The notes under the pieces are model-generated. The model had not been told where the DNA came from. It saw only the letters and a program-made list of their open reading frames with translations, and searched no databases. From Streptomyces sp. VRA16 Mangrove soil (lineage in GTDB: Bacteria > Actinomycetota > Actinomycetes > Streptomycetales > Streptomycetaceae), in contig NZ_JAFVLN010000004.1 in assembly GCF_017377775.1 (NCBI RefSeq), forward strand, positions 310,001-374,000: DNA of 64,000 nucleotides. Direction: 5' to 3'. Positions 17,660-27,140 of the stretch are shown one piece after another. Positions within the stretch are counted from its first letter, which is position 1. The number at the start of each line of letters is the position of its first letter. The position numbers and the translations under genes were made by a program.

Positions 17660-18882
17660 GCGCCCCGGTGGCAGGCCGTCCCGCGACGGACGGTCTGCTG
17701 GCACACACCCGCGCGGCACTGCCCCGCTACCTCGACGAGCTGGAACAGCTCGTCTCCGTGGACTCGGGCTCATACAGTCCCGACGGAATCAACCGGGTCG
17801 CGGACTGGGTCGAGGGCCGGATGCACCGGCTCGGATTCACCGTCGAGCGGATCTCCGGAGGAACGCTGCCGACCGGACAGCGCTCCGGCGACATCCTCGT
17901 GGCCCGCCGCACGGGCGCTCTGGCCGCCGCGGACGGTGCCCGCCGGATCCTGCTGGCCGGCCACATGGACACCGTCTTCGACGACGGGACCGCGCGCCTG
18001 CGGCCCTTCACCATGGAGGGCGACCGCGCCCACGGTCCCGGGGTCAGCGACGACAAGGGCGGGCTCCTCGCCGGGATCCACGCGATCGAGGCACTCGACG
18101 CGCTCGGCTGGGACCAGTACGCCGAGCTCGTCCTGCTGGCCACGCCGGACGAGGAGATCGGCTCCCCCGTCAGCAGGCCGGTGACCGAGGCCACCGCAGC
18201 CGCGGCCGACTGCGCGCTCGCGCTGGAGTGCGCCCGGGAGAACGGCGACCTGGTCATCGCGCGCAAGGGCGTGGCCGATCTGCGGGTGACCGTCACCGGG
18301 CGCGCCGCGCACGCCGGGATCGAGCCCGAGCGGGGCTCCCACGCCGCCCTGGCCGCGGCGCATCTCGTCATCGCCCTGCAAAACCTGAACGGCCGGTTCC
18401 CGGACGTGAGCGTCAACGTCGGTGTGGTCAGGGCCGGTTCGCGGCCCAACATCGTGCCCGCGGAGGCGGAGCTGCACGTCGAGATCCGGTCCTCGAAGGC
18501 GCGCTCCCTGGACGACTGCCGCCGGGCCGTCGAGGACCTGGCCCGCACCCCCTGGGTCGCCGGTACACGTGCCGTGGTCGAGGTGACGGACGTGTGCCCG
18601 CCGATGGAGGAGACCGAACGGGTCCGGCAGCTCGCCGCGACCGCGCTGCGCCTGGGCGCCGGGCTGGGCCTGTCCGTGGGCGCGGCCGCGACCGGCGGCG
18701 TCGGCGACGCGAACATCATCGCCGGGGCCGGGATTCCGGTCCTGGACGGGCTCGGTCCCGTCGGAGGGGGCGATCACAGCCCGGCCGAGTGGCTGGACGT
18801 GTCCTCCGTGCCGGGGCGGATCGCCCTGCTGGCCGCCCTCATCGCGGAGTCGGGCGACACCCACGGCCCCTCGGCCGCGTGA
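17656..18882 (+). CDS. M20-family metallopeptidase, probable intracellular dipeptidase
   Basis: The 408-aa product carries the M20 metal and catalytic residues: AGHMDTVF (His103, Asp105), [10 protein letters not shown] (bridging Asp132), TPDEEIGS (Glu166/167), ALECARE, and a late [11 protein letters not shown]is. A lid domain with [16 protein letters not shown] lies between. There is no signal peptide, so it acts in the cytoplasm. Its GTG overlaps the importer ATPase stop. M20 enzymes include carboxypeptidases and the beta-Asp-Arg dipeptidase CphZ; given two cyanophycinase-like genes around it, hydrolysis of imported beta-Asp-Arg to Asp and Arg is the best hypothesis. Confidence 0.85.
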   Translation: MSAPVAGRPATDGLLAHTRAALPRYLDELEQLVSVDSGSYSPDGINRVADWVEGRMHRLGFTVERISGGTLPTGQRSGDILVARRTGALAAADGARRILLAGHMDTVFDDGTARLRPFTMEGDRAHGPGVSDDKGGLLAGIHAIEALDALGWDQYAELVLLATPDEEIGSPVSRPVTEATAAAADCALALECARENGDLVIARKGVADLRVTVTGRAAHAGIEPERGSHAALAAAHLVIALQNLNGRFPDVSVNVGVVRAGSRPNIVPAEAELHVEIRSSKARSLDDCRRAVEDLARTPWVAGTRAVVEVTDVCPPMEETERVRQLAATALRLGAGLGLSVGAAATGGVGDANIIAGAGIPVLDGLGPVGGGDHSPAEWLDVSSVPGRIALLAALIAESGDTHGPSAA

Positions 18883-18890
18883 TCCCTGCC

Positions 18891-18920
18891 CTCGTCGTGG
18901 CGCGGCCGCGCCACGACGAG
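18891..18920. terminator. Perfect 30-bp palindrome between importer/peptidase operon and cyanophycinase gene
   Basis: Arms of 15 bases (CTCGTCGTGGCGCGG and its exact complement) meet with no spacer. The palindrome starts eight bases after the M20 stop and ends 77 bases before the next ATG. As RNA it would be a very stable hairpin, so partial termination or mRNA protection is likely; a protein-binding role is possible. Confidence 0.6.
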
Positions 18921-18997
18921 GCGTACCCCTCGCACCACCGGATGGTCTCCGGCCGCCACGCGCGGCACGAGGTCGACACCCCTTCAGGAGTCCCGCA

Positions 18998-20329
18998 ATG
19001 AACGCTCACGCACACTCCCCTCGCCCCTCGCGCGGCATGCGGCGCGGCGCCGGCGCGGCGGGCATCGCCGTGTGTCTCGCCGTGCTCGGCGCCGCCCCGG
19101 CGCCCGCCTCCGTCACCCCCTCAGGCGTCGGCCATGGGTCACTGGTGCTGGTCGGCGGCGGCCTCAAGGACGACAACACGCAGGTCTACGGCGAGATCAT
19201 CCGCCGCGCGGGCGGCCCCGGACAGGCCCGCATCGGCGTCCTCACCGCGGCCTCCGTCCCGGCGAGCCAGGACCCGAACGCGGACGACCCCGACACGTGC
19301 AGCAACTCCGCGTGCAACGGGGCCTATTACGCCGACCTGTTCAAGCGGCACGGCGCCGCCGACGCCCAGTGGATCCCGGTGGACCTGGACCACATCGCCA
19401 ACGCCGACTCCGACGCGGTGGTCGCGCAGATCAACTCGATGACCGGGTTCTTCTTCGGCGGCGGCGACCAGTACCGGTACGTCACCAGCCTGCTGCACGG
19501 CGAGCAGCACACCGACTCCAAGGTGCTCGCCGCGATCCGCGCCAAGCTGAAGGCGGGGGCCGTCGTCGCCGGCTCCAGCGCGGGCGCGCAGATCGCCTCC
19601 GGCCCCGACATGCTCACCGGCGGCGACTCCTACCCGGGCCTTCGCGACGGCAGCAGACCCGGCTACTTCGACGATCCGACCGTTCTCGGCTATCTCCCCC
19701 GGGGCGGTTTCGGCTTCCTGCGCTCGGGGCTGCTCGACACCCACACCGGCACCAACGGACGTGAAGGCCGCTCCCTGCGCCTGGCCGCCGACACCGGTCA
19801 CGACCTCGTCTACGCCCTCGACGAGGACACGGCCCTCGTGGTCGACGACGCGGGCAGCGCACGTGAGCGGGTCAAGGTCATCGGAAGCCAGGGCGTCAGC
19901 GTGCTGGACCTGTCCGGCGCCCACGCGGGCGACGGGCCCACGGGCTGGCACCTGCACAACGCCCGCTACACGTACCTGACTTCGGGCGACAGCTACGACC
20001 CGCGCACCGGCAGAGCGGCCACCCCGGACAAGCACCGCCTGGCCCCGACGTCCCACGCTCCGGTGCCGCCCAACACCGACGTCTTCTACTCCCCCGCCAA
20101 CGTCGAGGGCACGCCGTACAGTCTGCGCGGCACAGCCCGCGCGCTGGCCGCGTCCACCCGGCGCACCGCCACAGCGACGACGTACGAGAACGACCCCCGG
20201 TTCACCGTCACCCTGACCGAACCGCGCGGCTTTCGTCCGCTGAGCGCGGACGGCCGCACGCCGCAGACGCTGCTGGACCTGCGGCTGGACATCGACGCCG
20301 ACCGACCGGACTCCGCCGCACAGCGCTAA
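18998..20329 (+). CDS. Secreted cyanophycinase-like peptidase, family S51
   Basis: A 443-aa protein with an N-terminal signal peptide (Arg-rich start, hydrophobic stretch about residues 20-38, APASV cleavage area). Family S51 features are SLVLVGGGLKDDN, FFFGGGDQYRYV and the nucleophile elbow AGSSAGAQ with Ser194, then LDTHTGTNGREGRSLRLA. The C-terminal part (from about residue 300) is an extra region also seen in exported relatives. The ATG at 18998 has AGGAG upstream. It would degrade cyanophycin outside the cell to beta-Asp-Arg for the importer upstream. It differs clearly from the S51 protein at 13572, so the two may act on different chain ends or substrates. Confidence 0.85.
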   Translation: MNAHAHSPRPSRGMRRGAGAAGIAVCLAVLGAAPAPASVTPSGVGHGSLVLVGGGLKDDNTQVYGEIIRRAGGPGQARIGVLTAASVPASQDPNADDPDTCSNSACNGAYYADLFKRHGAADAQWIPVDLDHIANADSDAVVAQINSMTGFFFGGGDQYRYVTSLLHGEQHTDSKVLAAIRAKLKAGAVVAGSSAGAQIASGPDMLTGGDSYPGLRDGSRPGYFDDPTVLGYLPRGGFGFLRSGLLDTHTGTNGREGRSLRLAADTGHDLVYALDEDTALVVDDAGSARERVKVIGSQGVSVLDLSGAHAGDGPTGWHLHNARYTYLTSGDSYDPRTGRAATPDKHRLAPTSHAPVPPNTDVFYSPANVEGTPYSLRGTARALAASTRRTATATTYENDPRFTVTLTEPRGFRPLSADGRTPQTLLDLRLDIDADRPDSAAQR

Positions 20330-20366
20330 GGTCGACAAACCGCTCGTCCCGCAAAGGAACCGTCTC

Positions 20367-21233
20367 ATGGCCATGGGCACCCTCGCCGACCGCATCCGCC
20401 AGCAGCTGGGCGAACTCAGCCCCGCGGAGCGCCGGGTCGGCAGGGTGCTCCTGGCCGACTACCCCGCCGCCGGCTTCGAGACCGTGGCCGTCGTCGCGGA
20501 ACGTGCCCGCGTCAGCGCCCCCACGGTGCTCCGGTTCGTGGGCCGCTTCGGCTTCCGCGGCTTTCCCGACTTCCAGGCCGGTCTGCGCGCGGAGCTCGAC
20601 GAACGCAGCGCCTCTCCCCTTTCTCTCTACGAGGCCTCGGACCGCGGCGCGAGCGAGCAGGAGGGCGACGAGAGCCTCCTCGACCAGGGCCGTCGGGTCT
20701 TCACGGCAGCACTGGCGCAGACCTACGACGAGCTGCCCCCGCACGACCTGGAGCGCGCGATCGAGCTGCTCGGCGACCCCAAGCGCCGGATCACCCTGAC
20801 GGGCGGCCGCTTCACGCACCACCTCGCCCAGTATCTGGCGCTCCATCTGATGCAGCTGCGCGACGGCGTCTCGGTGCTGTCCGAGCGCACCGTCGAGCGG
20901 ACCGCCGCCCTGACCGGCTGGGGCCGCCGTGACGTCCTGGTCGTCTTCGACTACCGGCGCTACGAGCCGGACAAGGCGGCGTTCGCCGAGCTGCTCGGCG
21001 AACGCGGCGGGCGGGTCGTCCTCTTCACCGACACGTGGCTGTCGCCCGCCGCCGCCCACTCCGAAGTGGTGCTGGCGACCCAGGTGACCGCGCCTTCCCC
21101 GTACGACAGCCTGGTGCCGACGATGGCCGTGATCGAGACGGTGGTGGCGGGGCTGGTGCGGGCCCTCGGCGAGGAGGCGCATGCCCGCCTCAAGGAGGGT
21201 GAACGCCTCGCTCGGGCCACGGGCATGGTGTAG
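20367..21233 (+). CDS. RpiR-family transcriptional regulator with SIS domain
   Basis: The 288-aa protein begins with the RpiR helix-turn-helix: LADRIRQQLGELSPAERRVGRVLLADYP and ARVSAPTVLRFVGRFGFRGFPDFQ. The C-terminal SIS-like domain (about residues 125-270) usually binds a phosphosugar, but in this setting the effector may be an amino compound. AAAGGAA precedes the ATG at 20367. The gene is 37 bases after the secreted cyanophycinase-like gene and probably co-transcribed, so it is the likely local regulator. Confidence 0.88.
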   Translation: MAMGTLADRIRQQLGELSPAERRVGRVLLADYPAAGFETVAVVAERARVSAPTVLRFVGRFGFRGFPDFQAGLRAELDERSASPLSLYEASDRGASEQEGDESLLDQGRRVFTAALAQTYDELPPHDLERAIELLGDPKRRITLTGGRFTHHLAQYLALHLMQLRDGVSVLSERTVERTAALTGWGRRDVLVVFDYRRYEPDKAAFAELLGERGGRVVLFTDTWLSPAAAHSEVVLATQVTAPSPYDSLVPTMAVIETVVAGLVRALGEEAHARLKEGERLARATGMV

Positions 21234-21326
21234 CCGCGGCTGACGGGGCCAACGAGCGCAGCGGTTCCGGCACGGGCTGTGCCCTCAACGGCATCGCCCG
21301 CTCCGGGCGGAAGCTGGACCACCACT

Positions 21327-21353
21327 GGCGGTCTCACGCGCGAAGAGACCGCC
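21327..21353 (+). terminator. Terminator hairpin after the RpiR gene
   Basis: GGCGGTCTC (21327-21335) and GAGACCGCC (21345-21353) form a perfect 9-bp stem with a 9-base loop, about 95 bases past the RpiR stop. Confidence 0.7.
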
Positions 21354-21423
21354 CCTCGACGACGTCAGGCCACGGATTCCCCCGGGGGCTGCCGTCTCCT
21401 TCCGCCGCAGCCCCAGTAATTTG

Positions 21424-21448
21424 AGGGCCTCAGGCAGAAGGAGGCCCT
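21424..21448 (+). promoter_or_regulatory. Hairpin enclosing the ribosome binding site of the response-regulator gene
   Basis: AGGGCCTC (21424-21431) and GAGGCCCT (21441-21448) form a perfect 8-bp stem with a 9-base loop. The GAGG of the AAGGAGG ribosome site lies in the right arm and the GTG start follows at once (21449). Folding would hide the site; it could equally be a protein-binding inverted repeat. Confidence 0.5.
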
Positions 21449-22153
21449 GTGGGTGCACGGATCTTGGTCGCCGAGGACGACGAGATGCAGGCCAGGTTGA
21501 TACGCATCTACCTGGAACGGGAGGGGAACGAGGTCCAGGTCGTCCCCGACGGTCGCAGCGCGATCGACCGGGCCAGGGTCGCGCGGCCCGACCTCATCGT
21601 GCTCGACGTGATGATGCCGCACGTCGACGGGCTCGATGTCTGCCGCATCCTGCGTGCCGAGTCACAGGTACCGATCCTGCTGCTCACCGCACGAACGACC
21701 GAGGAGGACATGCTGCTCGGACTCGACCTCGGCGCGGACGACTACATGACCAAGCCCTACAGCCCACGGGAGTTGACCACCCGGGTCAGGGCCCTGCTGC
21801 GACGGGCCAAGGCGGCGAGCGGGCGGGAGGAGACCACCGTCCTCAGGATCGACGGCCTGGAGATCGATCTCGCCCGCTATGTGGTGCGGGTTGCGGGCGG
21901 CGAAGTCGCGCTCACGGCGAAGGAGTTCGCCATCCTCGGCCTGCTCGCGGGCGAGCCGGGGAGGGTGTTCACGCGCAGCCAGATCATCGACCGGGTCTTC
22001 GGCTTCGACCAGAACGTCATGGAACGCACCGTCGACGCCCATGTGATGAATCTGCGGCGGAAACTGGCCAGGACCGATGACACGGTGCCGTACGTCGAGA
22101 CCGTGTACGGGCGGGGTTATCGCCTCACCGAGCGGACCGGTGAGGCACGGTGA
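21449..22153 (+). CDS. OmpR/PhoB-family response regulator
   Basis: A 234-aa response regulator. The receiver domain has the acidic pocket EDDE (residues 9-12), phosphoacceptor Asp53 in LIVLDVMMP, the switch Thr in LLLTART and Lys in TKPYSP. The C-terminal winged-helix domain contains VALTAKEFAILGLLA and VDAHVMNLRRKL. GTG start at 21449 with AAGGAGG. The stop overlaps the GTG of the sensor kinase. The 11-bp direct repeats at 27799-27831 are a good candidate target, since OmpR-type regulators bind such arrays. Confidence 0.95.
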   Translation: MGARILVAEDDEMQARLIRIYLEREGNEVQVVPDGRSAIDRARVARPDLIVLDVMMPHVDGLDVCRILRAESQVPILLLTARTTEEDMLLGLDLGADDYMTKPYSPRELTTRVRALLRRAKAASGREETTVLRIDGLEIDLARYVVRVAGGEVALTAKEFAILGLLAGEPGRVFTRSQIIDRVFGFDQNVMERTVDAHVMNLRRKLARTDDTVPYVETVYGRGYRLTERTGEAR

Positions 22154-23850
22154 GTTTCCGGTTGCGGGCGCTCGGACTGCTCCTGCTGGTCGCCGTCGCC
22201 GCCACGGTCGCCACCGCGTGGCTGACGTGGCGGCAAGCGACGGGCCAGGTGAGGGAGTCGGTGAGCGCGGGCAGGGCGGAGACGTCCCGGATCACCGGCG
22301 AGTTGTACACGTACGGGTATACGCACGGGACGTGGGACGGAGTTTCCGCTCTGGTCGGCGAGCTGGCACGGCAGACCGGCCAGCGGATTCGTGTGCTCAC
22401 CGACGCGGACGTCCTGCTCGCCGACTCCGACGCGCTGGCCGGACGTTCCGTGCGCCCGGTGAGCGACCAGCCTCCCGTTCTGGTCGACCCCCGCCCCCGC
22501 CTGCGGTTTCCGGACGGCAAGGTGCCGCTGGCCTCGGTCAAGGCGACGGTGACCGCCCTGGGCGAGTACCGCGGCGCGGTCTCCTATGCCACCTGTCTGA
22601 CCCATGCGGATGCCGAAGTGACCACGGAGCCGAACCGCTTCGGCGTCCCCCGGATCACCGCTGGTCGCAAGGTGGGGCAGTGCGAGAAGCTCAAGGCCGC
22701 GGCAGACGCGGGTGAGCAGATCTCGCAGGACAGCGAGGCAGTCTCGAAGTGCGGCACGGAACGGGAGTTGCGGACCTGCCTGCGTCGCGCCTTCGCCGAA
22801 CGGGCCGCCGCCTTCGCTCCGTCACGGCTGCAGGTCCGGATCGGTGTGCTCCACGAGTCCCCGCCTTCCTTGGCCGCCGCCCCCACGGTGCTCGTCGCCG
22901 GTGGAGTCGCCGTCGCGGTCGTCCTCGGCGGCTTCCTGCTGAGCCGCACGGTCCTGCGCCCGATCCGGGCACTGACCTCGGCCGCGCGCGGGCTCGGGCA
23001 GGGCGATCTCACCTACCGGGTACCGGAGTTCGGGCGGGACGAGATCGCCGAACTGGGGCGGGTGTTCAACGGCATGGCCACCTCCCTGCAGCGGGCCGAA
23101 GCGCGACAGCGCCGCCTGACCAGCGACATCGCCCATGAACTGCGCACTCCACTGGCCAATCTGCGCGGATACCTGGAGGCGCTGCGCGACGGGGTCGTGG
23201 AGCCGACACCCGAACTGCTCGACTCCCTCCACCGTGAGGCGATGCTGCAGCAGCGCATCGTGGACGACCTCCAGGATCTGGCGCTCGCGGAAGCCGGTTC
23301 GCTCACCTACCACCGGGCCCCCGTCGATCTTCGCGAGCTGCTCCGCACGTGCCGCACCGCGCATCTGCCCCGGGCCGAAGAAGGCGGTGTACGACTGGAG
23401 TTGGCCATCGAACAGCCCTCGTACGTCGACGGTGACGCGGACCGGTTGCGGCAGGTCGTCGGAAACCTGGTACGCAACGCGCTGCGGGCCACCGCCCCCG
23501 GGGGAACCGTCACCCTCGCCCTGGGCGCGCGTCGTGACCGTGCCGTCGTCGAGGTCCGGGACACCGGTACGGGCATCCGGGCCGAGGATCTGCCGCACCT
23601 CTTCGACCGGTTCTGGCGGGCCGATGCCGCGCGCGGGCGGGCCACCGGCGGCAGCGGGCTCGGGCTCGCCATCGCCCGGCAGATCGTCGCCGACCACGAC
23701 GGAACGATCGAGGTGGAGAGCACCGTCGAAGTGGGCACCACCTTCACCATCGCCCTCCCCGCGCGGGGCGCTACGTGCCCGCCAGCGCCTGCGTCGGGGC
23801 CAGCCGGCCTGCCCGTACCGCGGGATAGAGACCGGCCAGCATCCCGATGA
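22150..23850 (+). CDS. Sensor histidine kinase
   Basis: A 566-aa kinase with a helix at residues 7-25, an extracytoplasmic sensor of about 210 residues containing four Cys (in YATCLTH, VGQCEKL, VSKCGTE and LRTCLRR), a second helix around 238-260, a HAMP domain, the phosphoacceptor His in SDIAHELRTPLANLRG, and N, G1 and G2 boxes (VVGNLVRNAL, RDTGTGI, GGSGLGLAI). The ATPase domain ends at GTTFTIALP; the last 30 residues are a Pro-rich tail encoded in the 80 bases that overlap the convergent permease gene. With the regulator it probably senses a cell-envelope signal and controls the export operon facing it. Confidence 0.95.
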   Translation: MSFRLRALGLLLLVAVAATVATAWLTWRQATGQVRESVSAGRAETSRITGELYTYGYTHGTWDGVSALVGELARQTGQRIRVLTDADVLLADSDALAGRSVRPVSDQPPVLVDPRPRLRFPDGKVPLASVKATVTALGEYRGAVSYATCLTHADAEVTTEPNRFGVPRITAGRKVGQCEKLKAAADAGEQISQDSEAVSKCGTERELRTCLRRAFAERAAAFAPSRLQVRIGVLHESPPSLAAAPTVLVAGGVAVAVVLGGFLLSRTVLRPIRALTSAARGLGQGDLTYRVPEFGRDEIAELGRVFNGMATSLQRAEARQRRLTSDIAHELRTPLANLRGYLEALRDGVVEPTPELLDSLHREAMLQQRIVDDLQDLALAEAGSLTYHRAPVDLRELLRTCRTAHLPRAEEGGVRLELAIEQPSYVDGDADRLRQVVGNLVRNALRATAPGGTVTLALGARRDRAVVEVRDTGTGIRAEDLPHLFDRFWRADAARGRATGGSGLGLAIARQIVADHDGTIEVESTVEVGTTFTIALPARGATCPPAPASGPAGLPVPRDRDRPASR

Positions 23851-25009
23851 CGAGGGTCACCGCGATGCCGGCAGCGGCCGCCCACACCGGCACCTCGGTC
23901 GGCCAGCCCCTGGTGTACGCGTACCCGGCGGTGATCACCGTCCCGAGGACGGTGCCGCCGAGTCCGCCGAGGGCCGAGAGCAGCAGCGCCTCGGAGACGA
24001 ACTGGCCGCGGATCTGACCGCTGGTGGCACCCAGGGCCCGGCGCAGGCCGATCTCGGGGCGGCGTTCGAGGACCGAGATGACCATGGTGTTGCCGACGCC
24101 GACGCCACCGACCAGGAGCGCGACACCACCCAGGCCGAGCAGCAGCCCGGAGAGCGCGGACTCGGTGACCTCACGGGCGGCCAGGGCGTCGGAGGGGCGG
24201 GAGACCAGGACACCGCTCGGTTTCTCGGGGTTGGCGGTGGCGGCCAGCACGTCTCGTACGGCGGTGACACGGTCGTCGCGTGCCCGGATGTACACGGTCG
24301 AGGGGTGGCCGTCGAAGTGCAGGTACGTCTCGGCGGCCCGTCGGCCCACGAGTGCCATGCTGTCGATCTCCGGGGTGAGCAAAACCGGGTCCAGGACACC
24401 CACCAGGGAGAACCACTGGCCGCCCAGCCACAGCCGGGTGCCGGGGGTGTACACGTCGAGGCGGCGGGCCGCCTGGGCGCCGAGCACCACGGCCGGGTAC
24501 TCCTCGGTGGCCTCCTCCAGCCATCGGCCGCTGCGCACCGTGCCGCCGACAGCGGGCAGCAACTCCCGCCCCGCGGCCGCGACTTCGACGCTACTGGTGC
24601 GGCCGACCGGGATGTGTTCGTTGCGGTAGACCGCCGCGCCCTGCACCGTTCCGACTTCCGCCACTAGGTCCACCGGGCCGATCCGCCCGATCATCGCCAA
24701 AGCCTCCTTGGGCAGGCGCGTCTTCTTGCCGTCGGGAGTCTGCCCCGGCGCGACACGCAGGAGGTTGGTTCCCAGGCTGTCTAGGCGGCGGTCCACCTCG
24801 GCGCGGCTGGAACTGGAGATGCCGACGACCGCGACCATCGCGGCGACACCGATCGCGATGCCGAGCGCGGAGAGGAAGACTCGAAGCGGTCGGGTACGCA
24901 GTCCCGTGCCGCCCAGGCGCACGATGTCGGCGAGACCCAGACGGGCCGGGCGCAGTCCGCGTCCGGCGTCCCGTCCACGACGCGCTCCACGGTGCCGGGT
25001 GCGGCTCAC
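23771..25009 (-). CDS. MacB/FtsX-type ABC transporter permease
   Basis: A 412-aa permease with the MacB layout: helix 1 ([23 protein letters not shown]), a large extracytoplasmic domain (about residues 65-280), then three helices around [38 protein letters not shown], and a final [21 protein letters not shown], which is the family's usual end. GTG start at 25009 overlaps the ATPase stop. Its 3' end overlaps that of the sensor kinase by 80 bases on the other strand. Such permeases do not move solute across the membrane themselves but drive export by mechanotransmission. Confidence 0.92.
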   Translation of the reverse strand: MSRTRHRGARRGRDAGRGLRPARLGLADIVRLGGTGLRTRPLRVFLSALGIAIGVAAMVAVVGISSSSRAEVDRRLDSLGTNLLRVAPGQTPDGKKTRLPKEALAMIGRIGPVDLVAEVGTVQGAAVYRNEHIPVGRTSSVEVAAAGRELLPAVGGTVRSGRWLEEATEEYPAVVLGAQAARRLDVYTPGTRLWLGGQWFSLVGVLDPVLLTPEIDSMALVGRRAAETYLHFDGHPSTVYIRARDDRVTAVRDVLAATANPEKPSGVLVSRPSDALAAREVTESALSGLLLGLGGVALLVGGVGVGNTMVISVLERRPEIGLRRALGATSGQIRGQFVSEALLLSALGGLGGTVLGTVITAGYAYTRGWPTEVPVWAAAAGIAVTLVIGMLAGLYPAVRAGRLAPTQALAGT

Positions 25010-25761
25010 CGACGGGCCTCCGTTCTCGCTCCGGCGACACCGGCAGGGGCCGGGCCGCTGTCGGCGACGATCCGGCCGTCGTGCATCTCCACCCTCCGGT
25101 CGAGCACCGCGGCCATCTCGCGATCGTGGGTGATGACCACGACCGTCGTGCCCGAAGCGTGCAGTTCCCTCAGCAGGTCGAGCACCGCGGCGCCGGACGT
25201 CGAGTCGAGGTTTCCGGTCGGCTCGTCGGCCAGCAGCAGCGGCGGTTCGCCGACCACGGCCCGTGCCACGGCGACACGCTGCCGCTCACCGCCGGACAAC
25301 TGGTGCGGCAGGTGGTGGATGCGTGGCCCCAGTCCTACGCGCCGCAGTGCGCGGGCCGCCCTACGGCGCCGCTCCCGCATCGGCACTCCGGCGTACAGCA
25401 GCCCGTCCGCCACCGCGTCCAACACCGGGACGCCGACAGCCAGATGGAACTGCTGGAACACGAAACCGATGCGCTGCGCGCGCAACGCCGACAGCTCCCG
25501 GTCGGACAGCTCCGCGACATCGTGGCCCGCCACCGCGATCCGGCCGCTGGAAGGGCGGTCGAGCGTGCCCATCAGGTGCAGCATGGTGGACTTGCCGGAG
25601 CCGGAGTGGCCCACGATGGCCACCAACTCGCCGTAGCGGATGGTCAGATCGACATGGTTCACCGCGGTGACGCGCCCCGGGTACGCCTTGCTCACCTCAG
25701 TGAACTCGACGACAGGGGAGGGCATGTGGCCCAACTGGCGCCCTCGGGCTGTGTGGGTCAC
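25006..25761 (-). CDS. MacB/LolD-type ABC transporter ATP-binding protein
   Basis: A 251-aa ATPase: Walker [11 protein letters not shown]-loop [18 protein letters not shown], signature [16 protein letters not shown], Walker [14 protein letters not shown] and switch His in [10 protein letters not shown]. The [10 protein letters not shown] form is typical of the MacB/LolD branch. GTG at 25761 overlaps the adaptor stop; an in-frame ATG 12 codons later (MPSPVVEF) is the alternative start. Confidence 0.93.
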   Translation of the reverse strand: MTHTARGRQLGHMPSPVVEFTEVSKAYPGRVTAVNHVDLTIRYGELVAIVGHSGSGKSTMLHLMGTLDRPSSGRIAVAGHDVAELSDRELSALRAQRIGFVFQQFHLAVGVPVLDAVADGLLYAGVPMRERRRRAARALRRVGLGPRIHHLPHQLSGGERQRVAVARAVVGEPPLLLADEPTGNLDSTSGAAVLDLLRELHASGTTVVVITHDREMAAVLDRRVEMHDGRIVADSGPAPAGVAGARTEARR

Positions 25762-27107
25762 TGGGGGATCCTCACCTTCAGGCCCTCACGGACACCGGGC
25801 CCGCTCACCTCGACCTGCCCGTTCGCGAAGAGTCCGGTCCTGACCGTGATGAAGCGGCCGTCGTCAGAGGCGCGGTCACCTTCACCGTCCGACACTTCAA
25901 GGCCGTATCCGCCCTCCGCCAGGGCCACGAGCGCGGCGACCGGCACATGGAGTACGTCCTTGCGCCGCTTCTCGACGTACCGGACGCTCACCGGGCCACT
26001 CTGCAGTGTGCCGAGCGCGCCCTGATCGTCGAAGGTGACGACGACAGCCACCGTGGCCGCCTTGCCCTCGCCTCCGGCACCGCCGCCATCCGTGCCCCCG
26101 TCACCGCCGCCATCCGTGCCCCCGCCCTCTCCCGCACCGTCTCCCGGGGCTCCGCCGCCGGAGGCGTCCTTGCCGACGCCTGCGACCTCGCCCTTGACGG
26201 AGCGGCCGTCGGGCAGATCGACCGTGACACCACTACCGGTTGCGGCCCAACTCATGTCGTCGGCAGGTGCGTTGATGGTTACCATGCGCGCCGTACTCGT
26301 ATAGGTGAGCGAATTTCCCGACGCCCCCGCGCCGACCCGCACGCTGGTTCCGGCGATGCGTACGGCGCCGGGCGCATACACGATGTCACCTGCGGCGACC
26401 CGCCCCGTCTGTGGCAGGCCCAGGTCCTTCTGCCACCGCTTGACCGCGTTCGCGGTGAGCCGGGTGTACGACTCGTCGACGGTGAAGCCCGTGTAGCCGA
26501 GTGCGCTGAGGTTGCTCTCGAACTGCTTGACATCCATACCGTGCAGCGGAGTTGGCGCCTGAGTGCCGGTGCTCGGCCGCGCGGTCGGCGAGCTGTCCGC
26601 TCCGGCATCGTCCGTACTCTTGGCGTCGGACTCCTGACCCGCGCCCGTCGTGGACGAGGGGTCCGTCTCGGGCCGGCGCACCCCCAGTTCCCGGTACATC
26701 GGCAGGCTGCCGTACAGCAGCACCACCGGCCGGTCGTCGACGCGGAGTACCGTCTCACCACGCCGCACCGTCGTGCCGGTCTGCGGCAGCCAGGTGACCG
26801 TCCCCTCCGCTTTGACGGGGAACGGCACTTCCTGGCCGTGCCCGAGCCGGCCGTCGATCTCCGTCTGCCGGGTCAATGTGCCCCTCTGGACCGCCACCGT
26901 CTGGTCGCTGCGGCTCCGCGCCGCACCGTCGTCGCGGTCCGTTCCGCCCCCACCGCCGAGACCGAGCGCACCGACCGCGCTGACCGCAGCGACCAGGACG
27001 AATCCTCCGGCGATCAGGAGCGGTCCTCGCCCGCGCCGCCGCGCCCCCGAGCCGTCGGCGTACACCCCTTCCTCGATGTCACCGTCCGCCATCTGCACCC
27101 CACCCAC
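25758..27107 (-). CDS. HlyD/MacA-like adaptor protein with peptidoglycan-binding domain
   Basis: A 449-aa protein with one N-terminal membrane anchor ([22 protein letters not shown]). It follows the efflux-adaptor plan: a biotinyl-lipoyl-like half [36 protein letters not shown], a peptidoglycan-binding helical repeat ([44 protein letters not shown]) and C-terminal beta domains. A Gly/Asp linker of 20-odd residues is encoded by a 24-bp tandem repeat. GTG at 27107 is chosen because GGAGGAGGG lies eight bases upstream; ATG 27092 is the alternative. It should link the MacB-like transporter to the wall. Confidence 0.9.
   Translation of the reverse strand: MGGVQMADGDIEEGVYADGSGARRRGRGPLLIAGGFVLVAAVSAVGALGLGGGGGTDRDDGAARSRSDQTVAVQRGTLTRQTEIDGRLGHGQEVPFPVKAEGTVTWLPQTGTTVRRGETVLRVDDRPVVLLYGSLPMYRELGVRRPETDPSSTTGAGQESDAKSTDDAGADSSPTARPSTGTQAPTPLHGMDVKQFESNLSALGYTGFTVDESYTRLTANAVKRWQKDLGLPQTGRVAAGDIVYAPGAVRIAGTSVRVGAGASGNSLTYTSTARMVTINAPADDMSWAATGSGVTVDLPDGRSVKGEVAGVGKDASGGGAPGDGAGEGGGTDGGGDGGTDGGGAGGEGKAATVAVVVTFDDQGALGTLQSGPVSVRYVEKRRKDVLHVPVAALVALAEGGYGLEVSDGEGDRASDDGRFITVRTGLFANGQVEVSGPGVREGLKVRIPQ
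26079..26126. repeat. 24-bp tandem duplication inside the adaptor gene
   Basis: Two adjoining 24-base units (26079-26102 and 26103-26126) differ at one base. They encode a duplicated Gly-Gly-Thr-Asp type linker and are probably slip-prone. Confidence 0.8.
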
Positions 27108-27140
27108 GTTTTCGTCCCTCCTCCGGCCGACTCCGTACGC

